A stretch of DNA of 64,000 bases, from positions 124,001 through 188,000 of the forward strand of contig NZ_JAVRHM010000003.1 of NCBI RefSeq assembly GCF_031846525.1, in the 5' to 3' direction. Below the pieces are notes generated by a model. It did no database searches. It saw only the letters and a program-made list of their open reading frames with translations, and was not told the origin of the DNA. The DNA is from Autumnicola patrickiae. Its GTDB lineage: Bacteria; Bacteroidota; Bacteroidia; Flavobacteriales; Flavobacteriaceae. Shown piece by piece: positions 46,041 through 55,377 of this stretch (its first letter is position 1; every line of letters starts with the position of its first letter). The position numbers were made by a program, and so were the translations under genes.

Positions 46041-48068
46041 ATGCAAAATGAAAATAAAAATAATACTCCTGTTATCGGTATTCTAGAGTGGTTTAGGCCG
46101 GGAGAATATCAGGAAGTTGAGAATACAATTAAAGATCTGCAAAATTTAGGAATTACCCATTTACGAACAGGGATTTCCTGGGCAGACTGGTATGTGGAAG
46201 GCACAGAGGAATGGTATGACTGGCTTTTTGCTGAACTCAGTAAACATGTAGAAATTCTTCCGTGTTTTCTATATACTCCTCCTTCTATAGGGGAAACTGC
46301 GAAAACTTCTTCACCTCCAAAATATTTAAAATCTTATGCAGATTTCCTGGATTTAATGATCAGTAAATATGGAGACTATTTTGAGTGGGTGGAACTATGG
46401 AATGAACCTAACAATAAAGTGGAGTATGACTTCACAATGGATTATTCCTGGCACAAGTTTTCTAAAATGATCGACATGGCTTCTTATTGGGCCAAAGAGA
46501 AAGGTAAAAAAACTTTGCTTGGTGGAATGAGTCCTATAGATCCAAACTGGCTGCATATGATGGCTGAAAACGGAACTTTGGAAAATATTGATGCTATTGG
46601 TATTCATGGGTTTCCACATGTTTTCGATCAGCAATGGGAAGGCTGGGAAGAAAACATTAAGCAGGTTAAGCGTGTGCTTAAACGATTTGATCTTGAAAAG
46701 GAACTCTGGATTTCTGAAGTAGGATTTTCTACCTGGCAAAATGATGAGGTAAAGCAATACGAAGAATTTAAAAAAGTAATAAACACTTCAGCTGATAGGG
46801 TATATTGGTACAGCTTGAATGATCTTAACCCTAAGAATGCGACGGTGGGAGGTTTCCATTTGGATGAAAGGGAATATTTCTTCGGACTAAAAAAGACAGA
46901 CGGCACAAAAAAGTTGCTTTACAGGCTTTTAGAAAATGGTGGACTGGACAATATTCAGAATCACTCCTATATTCAGAAAAAGTATGTCTTCGAAGATGAA
47001 GAGCAATATAGTCTTATAACAGGAGGAGCCGGTTTCGTAGGAACAAATCTTGCCAGTAGGTTGTTGAGTGAAGGCAAAAAAGTAATGATCTATGACAGTC
47101 TTTTTAGAGATGGTGTAGAAAAGAACCTGCAATGGCTTCAGAAAGAATATGGAGATAAATTAATTATTCAGATTGCAGATATTCAGGAGAAGAGAATCCT
47201 TGAAGAAAGCGTAAGAAATGCCAAAGAAGTTTATCACTTTTCTTCTCAGGTGGCGGTTACCACCTCTCTTACTAATCCTTTGCTGGATTTTCAGGTGAAC
47301 CTTCAGGGAACTTTTAATCTTCTGGAAGCAATCCGTAAATCTAAACATCAGCCACCACTTCTTTTTACTTCTACAAATAAAGTCTATGGGGATTTGAACA
47401 ATCTGGAGATGAAGCCTAATGAAACCAGGTACTATCCATCAGATAAAACAATAGAAGAAAATGGAATAAGCGAAGAGAGACCTTTGGATTTTCATAGTCC
47501 ATACGGTTGCTCCAAAGGCGGTGCAGATCAGTATATCCTGGACTACTCCCGTTCTTATGGGTTGAAAACTGTCGTTTTCAGGATGAGTTGTATTTATGGT
47601 CCGCATCAATTTGGAACAGAAGATCAGGGTTGGGTCGCACACTTTTTAATCAGTGCGCTGGAAGATAATCCTGTGGTAATCTACGGAAACGGAAAGCAGG
47701 TGCGGGACATACTTTTTGTTGAAGACCTCGTGGATGCTTTTGTAGCGGCAAGGGAGAATATCGAAAAGATTTCCGGAGAAGTTTACAACATTGGAGGAGG
47801 ACCTAAAAATACCGTCAGCCTTATCGAAATCCTGAATGTTATAAAGGAAAAAGCAGGAAAAGAAATGGATATTTCTTTTGAAGACTGGAGAACAGGGGAT
47901 CAGCTTTATTATGTGTCTGATACTTCGAAATTTGAAAAAGATACCGGCTGGTCACCAAAACATTCTGTAGATGAAGGGATGGAAGAATTACTTCAATGGC
48001 TTTGCAAGACCAGAAATATTCAATTAAAAGATAATCCAAGATCATCAGCTAAAGCAATGGCTCTATGA
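46041..48068 (+). CDS. Fusion of clan-A glycoside-hydrolase-like domain and CDP-paratose-2-epimerase-like domain
   Basis: The 675-residue protein joins two enzyme types. Residues about 10-300 form a TIM barrel resembling clan-A families such as GH39/GH5, with the putative acid/base Glu122 in ELWNEPNNK and nucleophile Glu226 in LWISEVGFSTW. Residues about 325-655 form an extended SDR with GGAGFVGTN (328-336) and catalytic Tyr488/Lys492 in SPYGCSKGGADQYI, followed by RMSCIYGPHQFGTEDQGW, a pattern of CDP-paratose 2-epimerase (tyvelose pathway) proteins. There is no export signal, so the hydrolase-like domain acts in the cytoplasm, which is unusual for these families. It overlaps the next gene by four bases. 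A role in making and trimming the cassette's glycan is inferred. Confidence 0.82.
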   Translation: MQNENKNNTPVIGILEWFRPGEYQEVENTIKDLQNLGITHLRTGISWADWYVEGTEEWYDWLFAELSKHVEILPCFLYTPPSIGETAKTSSPPKYLKSYADFLDLMISKYGDYFEWVELWNEPNNKVEYDFTMDYSWHKFSKMIDMASYWAKEKGKKTLLGGMSPIDPNWLHMMAENGTLENIDAIGIHGFPHVFDQQWEGWEENIKQVKRVLKRFDLEKELWISEVGFSTWQNDEVKQYEEFKKVINTSADRVYWYSLNDLNPKNATVGGFHLDEREYFFGLKKTDGTKKLLYRLLENGGLDNIQNHSYIQKKYVFEDEEQYSLITGGAGFVGTNLASRLLSEGKKVMIYDSLFRDGVEKNLQWLQKEYGDKLIIQIADIQEKRILEESVRNAKEVYHFSSQVAVTTSLTNPLLDFQVNLQGTFNLLEAIRKSKHQPPLLFTSTNKVYGDLNNLEMKPNETRYYPSDKTIEENGISEERPLDFHSPYGCSKGGADQYILDYSRSYGLKTVVFRMSCIYGPHQFGTEDQGWVAHFLISALEDNPVVIYGNGKQVRDILFVEDLVDAFVAARENIEKISGEVYNIGGGPKNTVSLIEILNVIKEKAGKEMDISFEDWRTGDQLYYVSDTSKFEKDTGWSPKHSVDEGMEELLQWLCKTRNIQLKDNPRSSAKAMAL

Positions 48069-49081
48069 GAATAACCAGAACATTACAAGAAATGCCTTCA
48101 CTTCCTGAAGAGGCGGAAGTTAATAAATCTGCGGTAATTGAAAGTCCGGGGAAAGTAGTTGCCAAAGAATCTGAGATTCCAGAACCAGGAAAAGAAGAAG
48201 TCCGGATAAAATTGCAGGGAAGCGGAGTATGTGCTTCAAATATTCCCGTTTGGGAAGGTCGGGACTGGTTCGACTATCCAGTTGAAAAAGGTAATCCAGG
48301 TCACGAGGGCTGGGGAATAGTAGACGCCGTGGGAGAGGACGTGAAAGGATTTGCTGTAGGAGAGCGGGTGACAGGACTTACTTATAATGCCTATGCTACT
48401 TACGATATTGCGAAGCCGGAAAACCTGGTGAAGTTACCCGATTTCTTGGATGACAAACCTTTTCCCGGGGAGCCTTTAGGTTGTGCCATGAACATTTTTT
48501 CAAGAGCTGATATCCAAAGCGGACACACGGTTGCAATTGTAGGATGTGGCTTTTTAGGTTTGCTTCTAATCCAGTTAGCAAAATCAAAAGGGGCAAAAGT
48601 AATTGCGATTTCCAGGAGACAGTTTTCACTGGACGCGGCTAAAGAAGCCGGGGCAGATGAAATCGTTAAAATGGATGATCATTACCAGATTATTGAAAGA
48701 GTTAAAGAATTAACTAAAGGTAATTTTTGTGAACGTGTGATTGAAGCCACTGGAAAAGAATGGCCTCTGAATTTATCGATAGAACTTACGGGGGAAAGAG
48801 GAAAGCTTATTGTGGCAGGATTTCACCAGGATGGAATGCGAAACGTAAATGTGCAAATGCTCAACTGGCGGGGAATAGATATGATAAGCGCGCACGAACG
48901 CGATTCTCAAAAATATGTTGACGGAATAAAAGCAGCAATTGTGGCTATTCAGAAAAATGAATTGGATCCTTTTCCTTTTTTTACGCACATGTTTTTGCTT
49001 GACGAGATGGAAAATGCCTATAAAAATCTGACTGAAAGACCTGATGGCTTTATTAAGGCGCTCATTATGAACCCGCAATAA
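48065..49081 (+). CDS. Medium-chain (MDR) zinc-type dehydrogenase without structural-zinc lobe
   Basis: The 338-residue MDR protein has a GroES-like N-terminal domain with Cys (GVCASNIPVWEG) and GHEGWG ligands, and a Rossmann domain with GCGFLGLLLIQLAK. The four-cysteine structural-zinc lobe is absent. Threonine- or sorbitol-dehydrogenase-like relatives oxidise sugar alcohols or threonine, so oxidation or reduction of a sugar derivative is plausible. It starts inside the 3' end of the fusion gene (ATGA overlap), which indicates translational coupling. Confidence 0.85.
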   Translation: MRITRTLQEMPSLPEEAEVNKSAVIESPGKVVAKESEIPEPGKEEVRIKLQGSGVCASNIPVWEGRDWFDYPVEKGNPGHEGWGIVDAVGEDVKGFAVGERVTGLTYNAYATYDIAKPENLVKLPDFLDDKPFPGEPLGCAMNIFSRADIQSGHTVAIVGCGFLGLLLIQLAKSKGAKVIAISRRQFSLDAAKEAGADEIVKMDDHYQIIERVKELTKGNFCERVIEATGKEWPLNLSIELTGERGKLIVAGFHQDGMRNVNVQMLNWRGIDMISAHERDSQKYVDGIKAAIVAIQKNELDPFPFFTHMFLLDEMENAYKNLTERPDGFIKALIMNPQ

Positions 49082-49107
49082 ACAAAAAAAACTAACCAAC
49101 CAAAAAT

Positions 49108-50130
49108 ATGATTACAACGCAACCAACTGAACCCCTTAATAAAACACTCTTTCTTGGCTTTATAGGCGTAGGCTGGATTGGCAGGAACAGGATGGAAGTT
49201 TTATTAAGAGACACTGCTGCTGAGGCTCTTGCCATTGCAGAGCCATCTAAAGATAATGCCGAAGAAGCTTTAAAAAGCGCAACTAATGCAGTACTCGCCA
49301 ATTCACCTTCAGACCTTTACGAAAATAAGGATCTGGACGGCATTGTTATAGCAACTCCGAGTGCCATGCATGCACAGCAGTCCATCGAAGCACTAAAAGC
49401 TGGAAAATCAGTCTTTTGTCAGAAGCCTTTGGGGCGTACAGCTTCAGAAGTTTCAGAAGTTGTTGAGGCTGCCGGGAAAGCCGATAAGCTTCTGGCGGTA
49501 GATTTATCTTACAGATATACAAAGGCCTTTAAAGCGGTTTACGATCTTATTCAGAATGGGGAAATTGGGGATATTTATGCAGCCGATCTTGTTTTTCATA
49601 ACGCCTACGGACCCGATAAAGAATGGTTCTATGATATAAAAAAATCGGGCGGGGGTTGTGTTATGGACCTGGGGATTCATTTAATTGACCTTGCGTTATG
49701 GACACTTGACTTTCCGGAGATAAATGAGGTAAAAAGCAACCTCTATCACCAGGGGGAAAAAATGACTTCTTTTGACGAACATGTAGAGGATTTTGCCAGC
49801 ATTGCGATGACTTCAGAAAAAGATACTACTATAAACCTGCAATGTTCCTGGAATATTTCCGCAGGAAAAGAAGCGATAATTGAAGCGCGGTTCTATGGAA
49901 CTAAAGGTGGAGCCGTTTTTAAGAATGTGAACGGTTCTTTCTACGATTTTAAGGCAGAAAAATATACAGGAACGCAAACCGAAACCCTTGTAACCCCTCC
50001 CGATGACTGGAGTGGCCGTGCCGGCGTAGTTTGGGCAAATGCACTTTCTGAAGGAAAAGGTTTCGACAGAGGATCGGCAAAAGAATTTATAAAAACAAGT
50101 AGAATAATTGATCGTATTTATGGAAGATAA
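49108..50130 (+). CDS. Gfo/Idh/MocA-family oxidoreductase
   Basis: This 340-residue protein has an N-terminal Rossmann motif GFIGVGWIGRN, the lysine of the EKP-type motif in FCQKPLGRTASE (with Gln in place of Glu), and a C-terminal Gfo/Idh/MocA beta-sheet domain with MDLGIHLIDLALW. Members oxidise or reduce sugars, inositols or NDP-sugars with NAD(P). The E-to-Q change in EKP occurs in some members and may not abolish activity. It follows the MDR gene by 26 bases and overlaps the upstream region of the first glycosyltransferase. Confidence 0.9.
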   Translation: MITTQPTEPLNKTLFLGFIGVGWIGRNRMEVLLRDTAAEALAIAEPSKDNAEEALKSATNAVLANSPSDLYENKDLDGIVIATPSAMHAQQSIEALKAGKSVFCQKPLGRTASEVSEVVEAAGKADKLLAVDLSYRYTKAFKAVYDLIQNGEIGDIYAADLVFHNAYGPDKEWFYDIKKSGGGCVMDLGIHLIDLALWTLDFPEINEVKSNLYHQGEKMTSFDEHVEDFASIAMTSEKDTTINLQCSWNISAGKEAIIEARFYGTKGGAVFKNVNGSFYDFKAEKYTGTQTETLVTPPDDWSGRAGVVWANALSEGKGFDRGSAKEFIKTSRIIDRIYGR

Positions 50131-50134
50131 TAAG

Positions 50135-51241
50135 ATGAAGATATTGATGACTACAGATACGGTTGGCGGCGTGTGGACCTATTCGCTGGAATTGTGCAAA
50201 GCGTTAAAGGAGCATAATATCGAGGTTCACCTTGCCGCAATGGGTGCCTTGCCCACAGCAGAGCAGGAAAGAGAAGCATCAAAATTGGCAAATATCACCC
50301 TTTATAAAAGTGATTACAAACTAGAGTGGATGCAGGATCCATGGGAGGATCTGGAGAAGGCGCATAAGTGGATAGCTTCCATTTATCAAACTGTACATCC
50401 AGATGTGGTTCATTTTAATAATTACGCACAGATAGAAAATTTCTGGTCCTGCCCGATAGTCACTGTTTACCACTCCTGCGTGCAAACCTGGTGGCAGGCT
50501 GTAAAAGGTACTTCTGCACCTTCGACCTGGAGTAGATATACGGCACTGGTAAAAGATTCTTTAAACGCTTCAGATATGGTGGTGAGTCCAACTAAAGCGA
50601 TTCTGGAGAAAGCGGTACGGGTGCATCAGTTAAAAGCGCCTACAGATATTATCTATAACGGGAGGGAATTAAATTTTTCAGAAGAAGTAGAAAAAGAAAA
50701 TTTCATTCTTTGTATGGGAAGGATCTGGGACGAAGCTAAAAACCTCCGGGCACTTTCGGGAATCGCCAAAAATTTGCCCTGGCCTGTTTATATCGCCGGG
50801 AATAACATAAATCCTAATACAGGTAAAGAAGTAGAAATTGAAAATGTTCATTTTCTGGGAGAATTATCTTCAGAAGAAGCACAGGGTATGATGCAAAGGG
50901 CTGCGATTTTTGCAAGTCCGACGAAATATGAACCTTTCGGACTCGCAATTCTGGAAGCAGCCAAAGCAGGTTGCGCCCTTGCCTTGAGCGAAATTGAAAC
51001 GCTGAAAGAACTGTGGTCTTCAACCGCTTCATTCTTTGATCCTGAAAATCCTGAAGACACTCAGCAAAAGATACTTCAGTTAATAGAAGATAAAGAATAC
51101 CGGGAAGAGATGGCTCAAAAAGCAGTGATGCAATCTGAAGGTTATAACCTTGAGAAAATGGGAGCGGAATATGCCGCTTTGTATAAAAGACTGATCGTAA
51201 CCCGAAAAACAGATATTAACCAATTAACCCCCAGCCTATGA
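50135..51241 (+). CDS. GT4-type glycosyltransferase
   Basis: The product (368 residues from ATG 50135) is a GT-B glycosyltransferase: DTVGGVWTYSLELCKAL near the N-terminus, and the donor-binding region SPTKYEPFGLAILEAAKAGCALALSE (quoted in part; EPFGLAILEA holds the E-x7-E-type motif). It lacks a membrane anchor. In-frame starts also exist at 50120 (ATG) and 50108 (TTG); I chose 50135 because GGAAGA lies 8 bases upstream and the family usually begins with a short MKIL. It overlaps the next gene by four bases. Acceptor and donor are unknown. Confidence 0.87.
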   Translation: MKILMTTDTVGGVWTYSLELCKALKEHNIEVHLAAMGALPTAEQEREASKLANITLYKSDYKLEWMQDPWEDLEKAHKWIASIYQTVHPDVVHFNNYAQIENFWSCPIVTVYHSCVQTWWQAVKGTSAPSTWSRYTALVKDSLNASDMVVSPTKAILEKAVRVHQLKAPTDIIYNGRELNFSEEVEKENFILCMGRIWDEAKNLRALSGIAKNLPWPVYIAGNNINPNTGKEVEIENVHFLGELSSEEAQGMMQRAAIFASPTKYEPFGLAILEAAKAGCALALSEIETLKELWSSTASFFDPENPEDTQQKILQLIEDKEYREEMAQKAVMQSEGYNLEKMGAEYAALYKRLIVTRKTDINQLTPSL

Positions 51242-52365
51242 AATTTGTGATGTTTTATCATTCATTATATTCCGATTGGAACCATGGAAATGCTCATTTC
51301 CTGCGAGGAATCGTAAAGGAACTGAAAAAAAGAGGGCATGAAGTGGATGTATATGAACCGGAAGGCGGATGGAGTTTAAACAACCTTATAAAAGATCATG
51401 GAGCAGAAAAACTGGACGAGTTCAGAAAATATTATCCAACCCTTAATCCACAGTTTTACAATCCGGACAAGAAATTGAACTATGAAGGTATACTGGGAAA
51501 TGCAGATGTAGTTATAGTACATGAGTGGAACAGTCCCGAACTGGTGGCTGAAATTGGAAAGAAAAAGAAGGAGTACGGATATAAACTTCTGTTTCATGAT
51601 ACCCATCACCGCGCAGTTTCTGATGAAGAAAGCATGGGGAAATATGACTTCAGCAATTATGACGGAGCTCTTGTTTTTGGCGAAATAATCCGGAAAATTT
51701 ACCAGGATAAAAAGTGGGTGGATAAAGTTTGGACCTGGCACGAAGCTGCAGATGCCGACCTCTTCAAACCGAATCGTGATGAGGAAAAAGAAGGGGATTT
51801 GGTGTGGATTGGGAACTGGGGCGATAACGAACGTACCGAGGAATTAATGGAATTTCTTATAGAGCCGGTAAAAGAATTGGGTATAAAAGCGAAGGTGTAT
51901 GGCGTAAGATACCCCGAGAAAGCTCAGCAGGCACTAAAAGATGCCGGAATCGAATATGGTGGCTGGCTTCCCAATTATAAAGTGCCGGAAGTTTTTGCAA
52001 AATATAAAGTCACTGTACACGTGCCGCGAAGGCCTTATGTAGAGATGTTGCCGGGAATTCCCACCATACGTCCTTTTGAAGCACTTTCCTGTGGAATCCC
52101 GATTATCTGCTCTCCCTGGGAAGATGCAGAAAACCTATTTACGCCGGGTGAAGACTATCTTCTTGCCAAAGATGGAAATGCAATGAGCTACAGGATATCT
52201 GAAGTTTTAAAAAGTGCTCAACTGGCGCAAAGTCTTTCGGAAAACGGAAGAGAGACTATCCTGGAAAAACACACCTGTGCTCACAGAGTAGATGAACTCG
52301 AGCAGATTATAGATGAAATTGAATCTCCTTTAGCGGATGAAATGAAGATAAACAATGGAAAATAA
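51238..52365 (+). CDS. CgeB-like GT-B glycosyltransferase (first of three)
   Basis: This 375-residue protein begins MKFVMFYHSLYSDWNHGNAH, then has a GT-B fold with the C-terminal block TIRPFEALSCGIPIICSPW (residues about 278-297), the hallmark of the Glyco_trans_1_2/CgeB-like group. Two related genes follow directly, and all three start with a similar hydrophobic strand and a W/NGNA/H pattern, suggesting ancient duplication. It overlaps genes on both sides (4 and 11 bases). Function is sugar transfer; donor and acceptor are unknown. Confidence 0.85.
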   Translation: MKFVMFYHSLYSDWNHGNAHFLRGIVKELKKRGHEVDVYEPEGGWSLNNLIKDHGAEKLDEFRKYYPTLNPQFYNPDKKLNYEGILGNADVVIVHEWNSPELVAEIGKKKKEYGYKLLFHDTHHRAVSDEESMGKYDFSNYDGALVFGEIIRKIYQDKKWVDKVWTWHEAADADLFKPNRDEEKEGDLVWIGNWGDNERTEELMEFLIEPVKELGIKAKVYGVRYPEKAQQALKDAGIEYGGWLPNYKVPEVFAKYKVTVHVPRRPYVEMLPGIPTIRPFEALSCGIPIICSPWEDAENLFTPGEDYLLAKDGNAMSYRISEVLKSAQLAQSLSENGRETILEKHTCAHRVDELEQIIDEIESPLADEMKINNGK

Positions 52366-53461
52366 ACTCAATATAGCTTTTTTTGGATCCAGTATCGTTT
52401 CTGCATATTGGAACGGCGCAGCGACTTATTATCGCGGAATTGTAAAAGCCCTGCATAAAATGGGGCACGAAGTCACTTTTTATGAGCCGGATATTTTTGA
52501 ACGTCAGGAGCATAGAGATATCGACGATCCCGACTGGTGCAACGTAATCGTCTATAAAAAAGATAAACTCAGCTTAAGAGGACTACTTCGCAAAGCTCAG
52601 GAGGAGTCAGATGTTATAATTAAAGCAAGTGGCGTTGGGGCTTACGACGATTTCCTTGAAGCCGAAGTCGCAAAAATGAAGAGTGAGAATAACCTTATTA
52701 TTTTCTGGGATGTAGATGCTCCCGCCACGTTGGACAGGATAGAAAAGGACGAAAATGATCCTTTTAGAGACCTCATTCCGCAATATGATTTTGTACTTAC
52801 GTATGGTGGCGGGCAACCGGTTATTGACGCTTACGAAAAGAATGGAGCAAAAAAATGTATTCCAATTTATAACGCGCTGGATACCGACACCCATTATCCT
52901 GTAGATCCTGAAGCAAAATTTGAAGGAAGCCTGGCTTTTCTGGGTAATCGTTTACCAGACAGGGAAAAACGCGTAGAAGAATTCTTTTTAAAACCGGCCA
53001 AAGAACTTCCTGATCATAAATTCCTGATTGGCGGTAGCGGCTGGGGAGATAAAAAGATGCCCGATAATGTGGATTATTTGGGGCACGTTTATACCAAAGA
53101 TCACAACGCTTTTAATTGCACCCCAATGGCTGTATTAAATATCAGCCGCGACAGCATGGCGAAGTACGGATTTTCACCGGCAACCCGGGTTTTTGAAGCC
53201 GCCGGGGCAGGAGCCTGTATTATCACCGATTACTGGAAAGGGATTTCAACTTTCTTTGAACCTGATGAGGAAATAATTGTGGTAAAAAGCGGGGAAGAAG
53301 TAAAAAAAGTAATTTCAGAATTAACTCCGGAGAGGGCGAAGAAAATAGGAGAAGCAGGTTATAAAAAGGTTTTAGCCGAACACACCTACGAGCATCGCGC
53401 CGAGTTATTGGAGTCGGTGATATCAAGAAAATTATTCGGAGAAGCAAAATCTGTAGATTAA
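52355..53461 (+). CDS. CgeB-like GT-B glycosyltransferase (second of three)
   Basis: The 368-residue protein begins LNIAFFGSSIVSAYWNGAA and has the GT-B C-terminal donor block RVFEAAGAGACIITDYWKG, with a FEPDEEIIVVKSGEEV strand typical of the CgeB-like group. It shares length and motif positions with its two neighbours. The start overlaps the previous gene by 11 bases and 16 bases separate it from the next. No signal or membrane segment was seen, so it is cytoplasmic or peripherally membrane-bound. Confidence 0.85.
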   Translation: MENKLNIAFFGSSIVSAYWNGAATYYRGIVKALHKMGHEVTFYEPDIFERQEHRDIDDPDWCNVIVYKKDKLSLRGLLRKAQEESDVIIKASGVGAYDDFLEAEVAKMKSENNLIIFWDVDAPATLDRIEKDENDPFRDLIPQYDFVLTYGGGQPVIDAYEKNGAKKCIPIYNALDTDTHYPVDPEAKFEGSLAFLGNRLPDREKRVEEFFLKPAKELPDHKFLIGGSGWGDKKMPDNVDYLGHVYTKDHNAFNCTPMAVLNISRDSMAKYGFSPATRVFEAAGAGACIITDYWKGISTFFEPDEEIIVVKSGEEVKKVISELTPERAKKIGEAGYKKVLAEHTYEHRAELLESVISRKLFGEAKSVD

Positions 53462-53477
53462 ATCAAAAAGACTGGAT

Positions 53478-54551
53478 ATGAAATTTGTAATTATAGGATT
53501 ATCGGTAACTTCTTCCTGGGGTAATGGCCATGCCACGACCTTTAGAGCACTGCTAAAAGAACTGAAAGCCCTGGGCCATGACATTCTTTTTTTGGAAAAA
53601 GATGTACCATATTATGCAAATAACAGGGATTTGCCCAATCCGGAATTTTGTGAGCTTGGATTATATAAAACAAACGATGAGTTAAAAGAAGACTATAAAG
53701 ATGCTGTTGCCAATGCAGATGTTGTGATTGTCGGTTCTTACGTCCAGCAAGGAGTTGAGGTTGGGAACTGGGCAATAAACACTGCAAAAGGGTTAACTGC
53801 ATTTTATGATATAGATACTCCGGTAACGCTGGCGAAACTGGAGCGGAAGGATTATGAATATCTTGATCCGGAAATTATCAGCAAATACGATATGTATTTG
53901 TCATTTTCGGGGGGCTCTATTCTTGATCATTTGGAGAATCATTATGGATCTCCCAACGCTAAAGCCTTATATTGTTCTGTAGATCCCGATTTATATTATC
54001 CTGAAGATATAGATCATAAGTGGCAGATGGGTTATTTGGGTACTTACAGCCCAGATCGCGAACCAACAGTGAGCGAATTGCTGAACAAACCTGCGGCGGA
54101 ATTTCCGCAGAAGAAATTTGTTGTGGCTGGTCCTAACTATCCTGAAGATTTTAAGTGGTCGCCGAATGTACAGCGAATCGATCATTTGCCGCCGGCACAG
54201 CACCGCGAATTCTACAACTCTCAGAAATATACGCTGAACGTGACCCGCGAAGACATGATACGGGCCGGATATTCTCCAAGCGTTCGTTTATTCGAAGCCG
54301 CGGCTTGTGGCGTTCCGATTATTTCTGATTTCTGGAATGGAATAGACAGTATTTTCGAGATTAATAAAGAAATCCTGATAGCAGGTAGTGCTGCAGATGT
54401 AAAGCAATGCTTCGAATCTATAGGAGAAGAGGAAAGAAGGCAGATAGGCGAAAATGCGAGGAAAAAAGTTCTTAAGTATCATACCGCCAAAGCAAGGGCT
54501 AAAGAACTGGAGACATACGTAGTTGAAGCTCTTGAAACTTCAAAAATTTAA
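53478..54551 (+). CDS. CgeB-like GT-B glycosyltransferase (third of three)
   Basis: This 357-residue protein begins MKFVIIGLSVTSSWGNGHA and carries the block RLFEAAACGVPIISDFWNG, closely matching the second copy (RVFEAAGAGACIITDYWKG). It is therefore the nearest relative of that neighbour within the window. It is followed after 11 bases by the methyltransferase gene. Transfer of a sugar to the same glycan in a later step is inferred from position and similarity. Confidence 0.85.
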   Translation: MKFVIIGLSVTSSWGNGHATTFRALLKELKALGHDILFLEKDVPYYANNRDLPNPEFCELGLYKTNDELKEDYKDAVANADVVIVGSYVQQGVEVGNWAINTAKGLTAFYDIDTPVTLAKLERKDYEYLDPEIISKYDMYLSFSGGSILDHLENHYGSPNAKALYCSVDPDLYYPEDIDHKWQMGYLGTYSPDREPTVSELLNKPAAEFPQKKFVVAGPNYPEDFKWSPNVQRIDHLPPAQHREFYNSQKYTLNVTREDMIRAGYSPSVRLFEAAACGVPIISDFWNGIDSIFEINKEILIAGSAADVKQCFESIGEEERRQIGENARKKVLKYHTAKARAKELETYVVEALETSKI

Positions 54552-54562
54552 AAAGTATTAAA

Positions 54563-55357
54563 ATGTCAACCGAAACAGAAATAAAACAACTGGAACCCTG
54601 GTTCCACAATATTCACCTTCCCGACGGAAATCAGACTGCAACAGATCATTTTCTTGGTGATTTCCCGGCTTTTAAGTGGAAGAATATGAAAAATTCTATT
54701 CCGAAGGATTTATCCGGCTGGAAAGTACTGGATATTGGCTGCAACGCCGGATTTTATTCCATAGAACTTGCGAAAAGAGGAGCAGAGGTTACGGGGATAG
54801 ATCTGGATGAACATTACCTTAAACAGGCAAGATGGACAGCAAAACAATTTGGTTTAGAAGACCGGATTACTTTTAAACAAATGCAGGTTTATGATTTTGC
54901 CCATTCTGAAGAAAAATTTGACCTGGTTTGGTTTATGGGAGTTTTTTATCATTTAAGATATCCGCTTTTGGCAATGGATATACTTTCTCAGAAAACCACC
55001 AGGATGATGGTTTTTCAAACATTGTCCCTTCCTGGGAAAGAAGAAATGGAAGTTCCGGAAGATGTGGAATTTCACAAAAGGGACATCATGAAATCTGATG
55101 CATGGCCTAAAATGGCATTTATCGAGAATAAACTGGCGGGTGATCCCACTAACTGGTGGGCGCCAAATCATCAGGGAATAATTTCGATGCTTGGGAGTTG
55201 CGGCTTCAAAGTTACCGAAATGCCTGAAGATGAAACTTATATTGCTGAAAAAAATGAAGACCTGAAATCCAGCCTCGAAACCTGGAATTTTTCAGAATAT
55301 CTTTCTGCAGTAGGAAAGGACTGGAAGAAAGAAGTAGAGAAGAAAACGAAGAAGTAA
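54563..55357 (+). CDS. SAM-dependent methyltransferase (Rta_06860/DUF1698-like)
   Basis: The 264-residue protein has a class I methyltransferase fold with motif I VLDIGCNAGFYSIEL, acidic GIDLDEHYL and a post-motif FDLVWFMGVFYHLRYPL. The pattern resembles the DUF1698/CmoB-like group and, as I recall it, a TIGRFAM family defined from cassettes with glycosyltransferases; I could not check this. It ends in a lysine-rich tail. A sugar hydroxyl or carboxyl is the probable acceptor given its place between glycosyltransferases and UDP-sugar enzymes. Confidence 0.85.
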   Translation: MSTETEIKQLEPWFHNIHLPDGNQTATDHFLGDFPAFKWKNMKNSIPKDLSGWKVLDIGCNAGFYSIELAKRGAEVTGIDLDEHYLKQARWTAKQFGLEDRITFKQMQVYDFAHSEEKFDLVWFMGVFYHLRYPLLAMDILSQKTTRMMVFQTLSLPGKEEMEVPEDVEFHKRDIMKSDAWPKMAFIENKLAGDPTNWWAPNHQGIISMLGSCGFKVTEMPEDETYIAEKNEDLKSSLETWNFSEYLSAVGKDWKKEVEKKTKK

Positions 55358-55377
55358 TAATTAAAAATAAAGAAATT

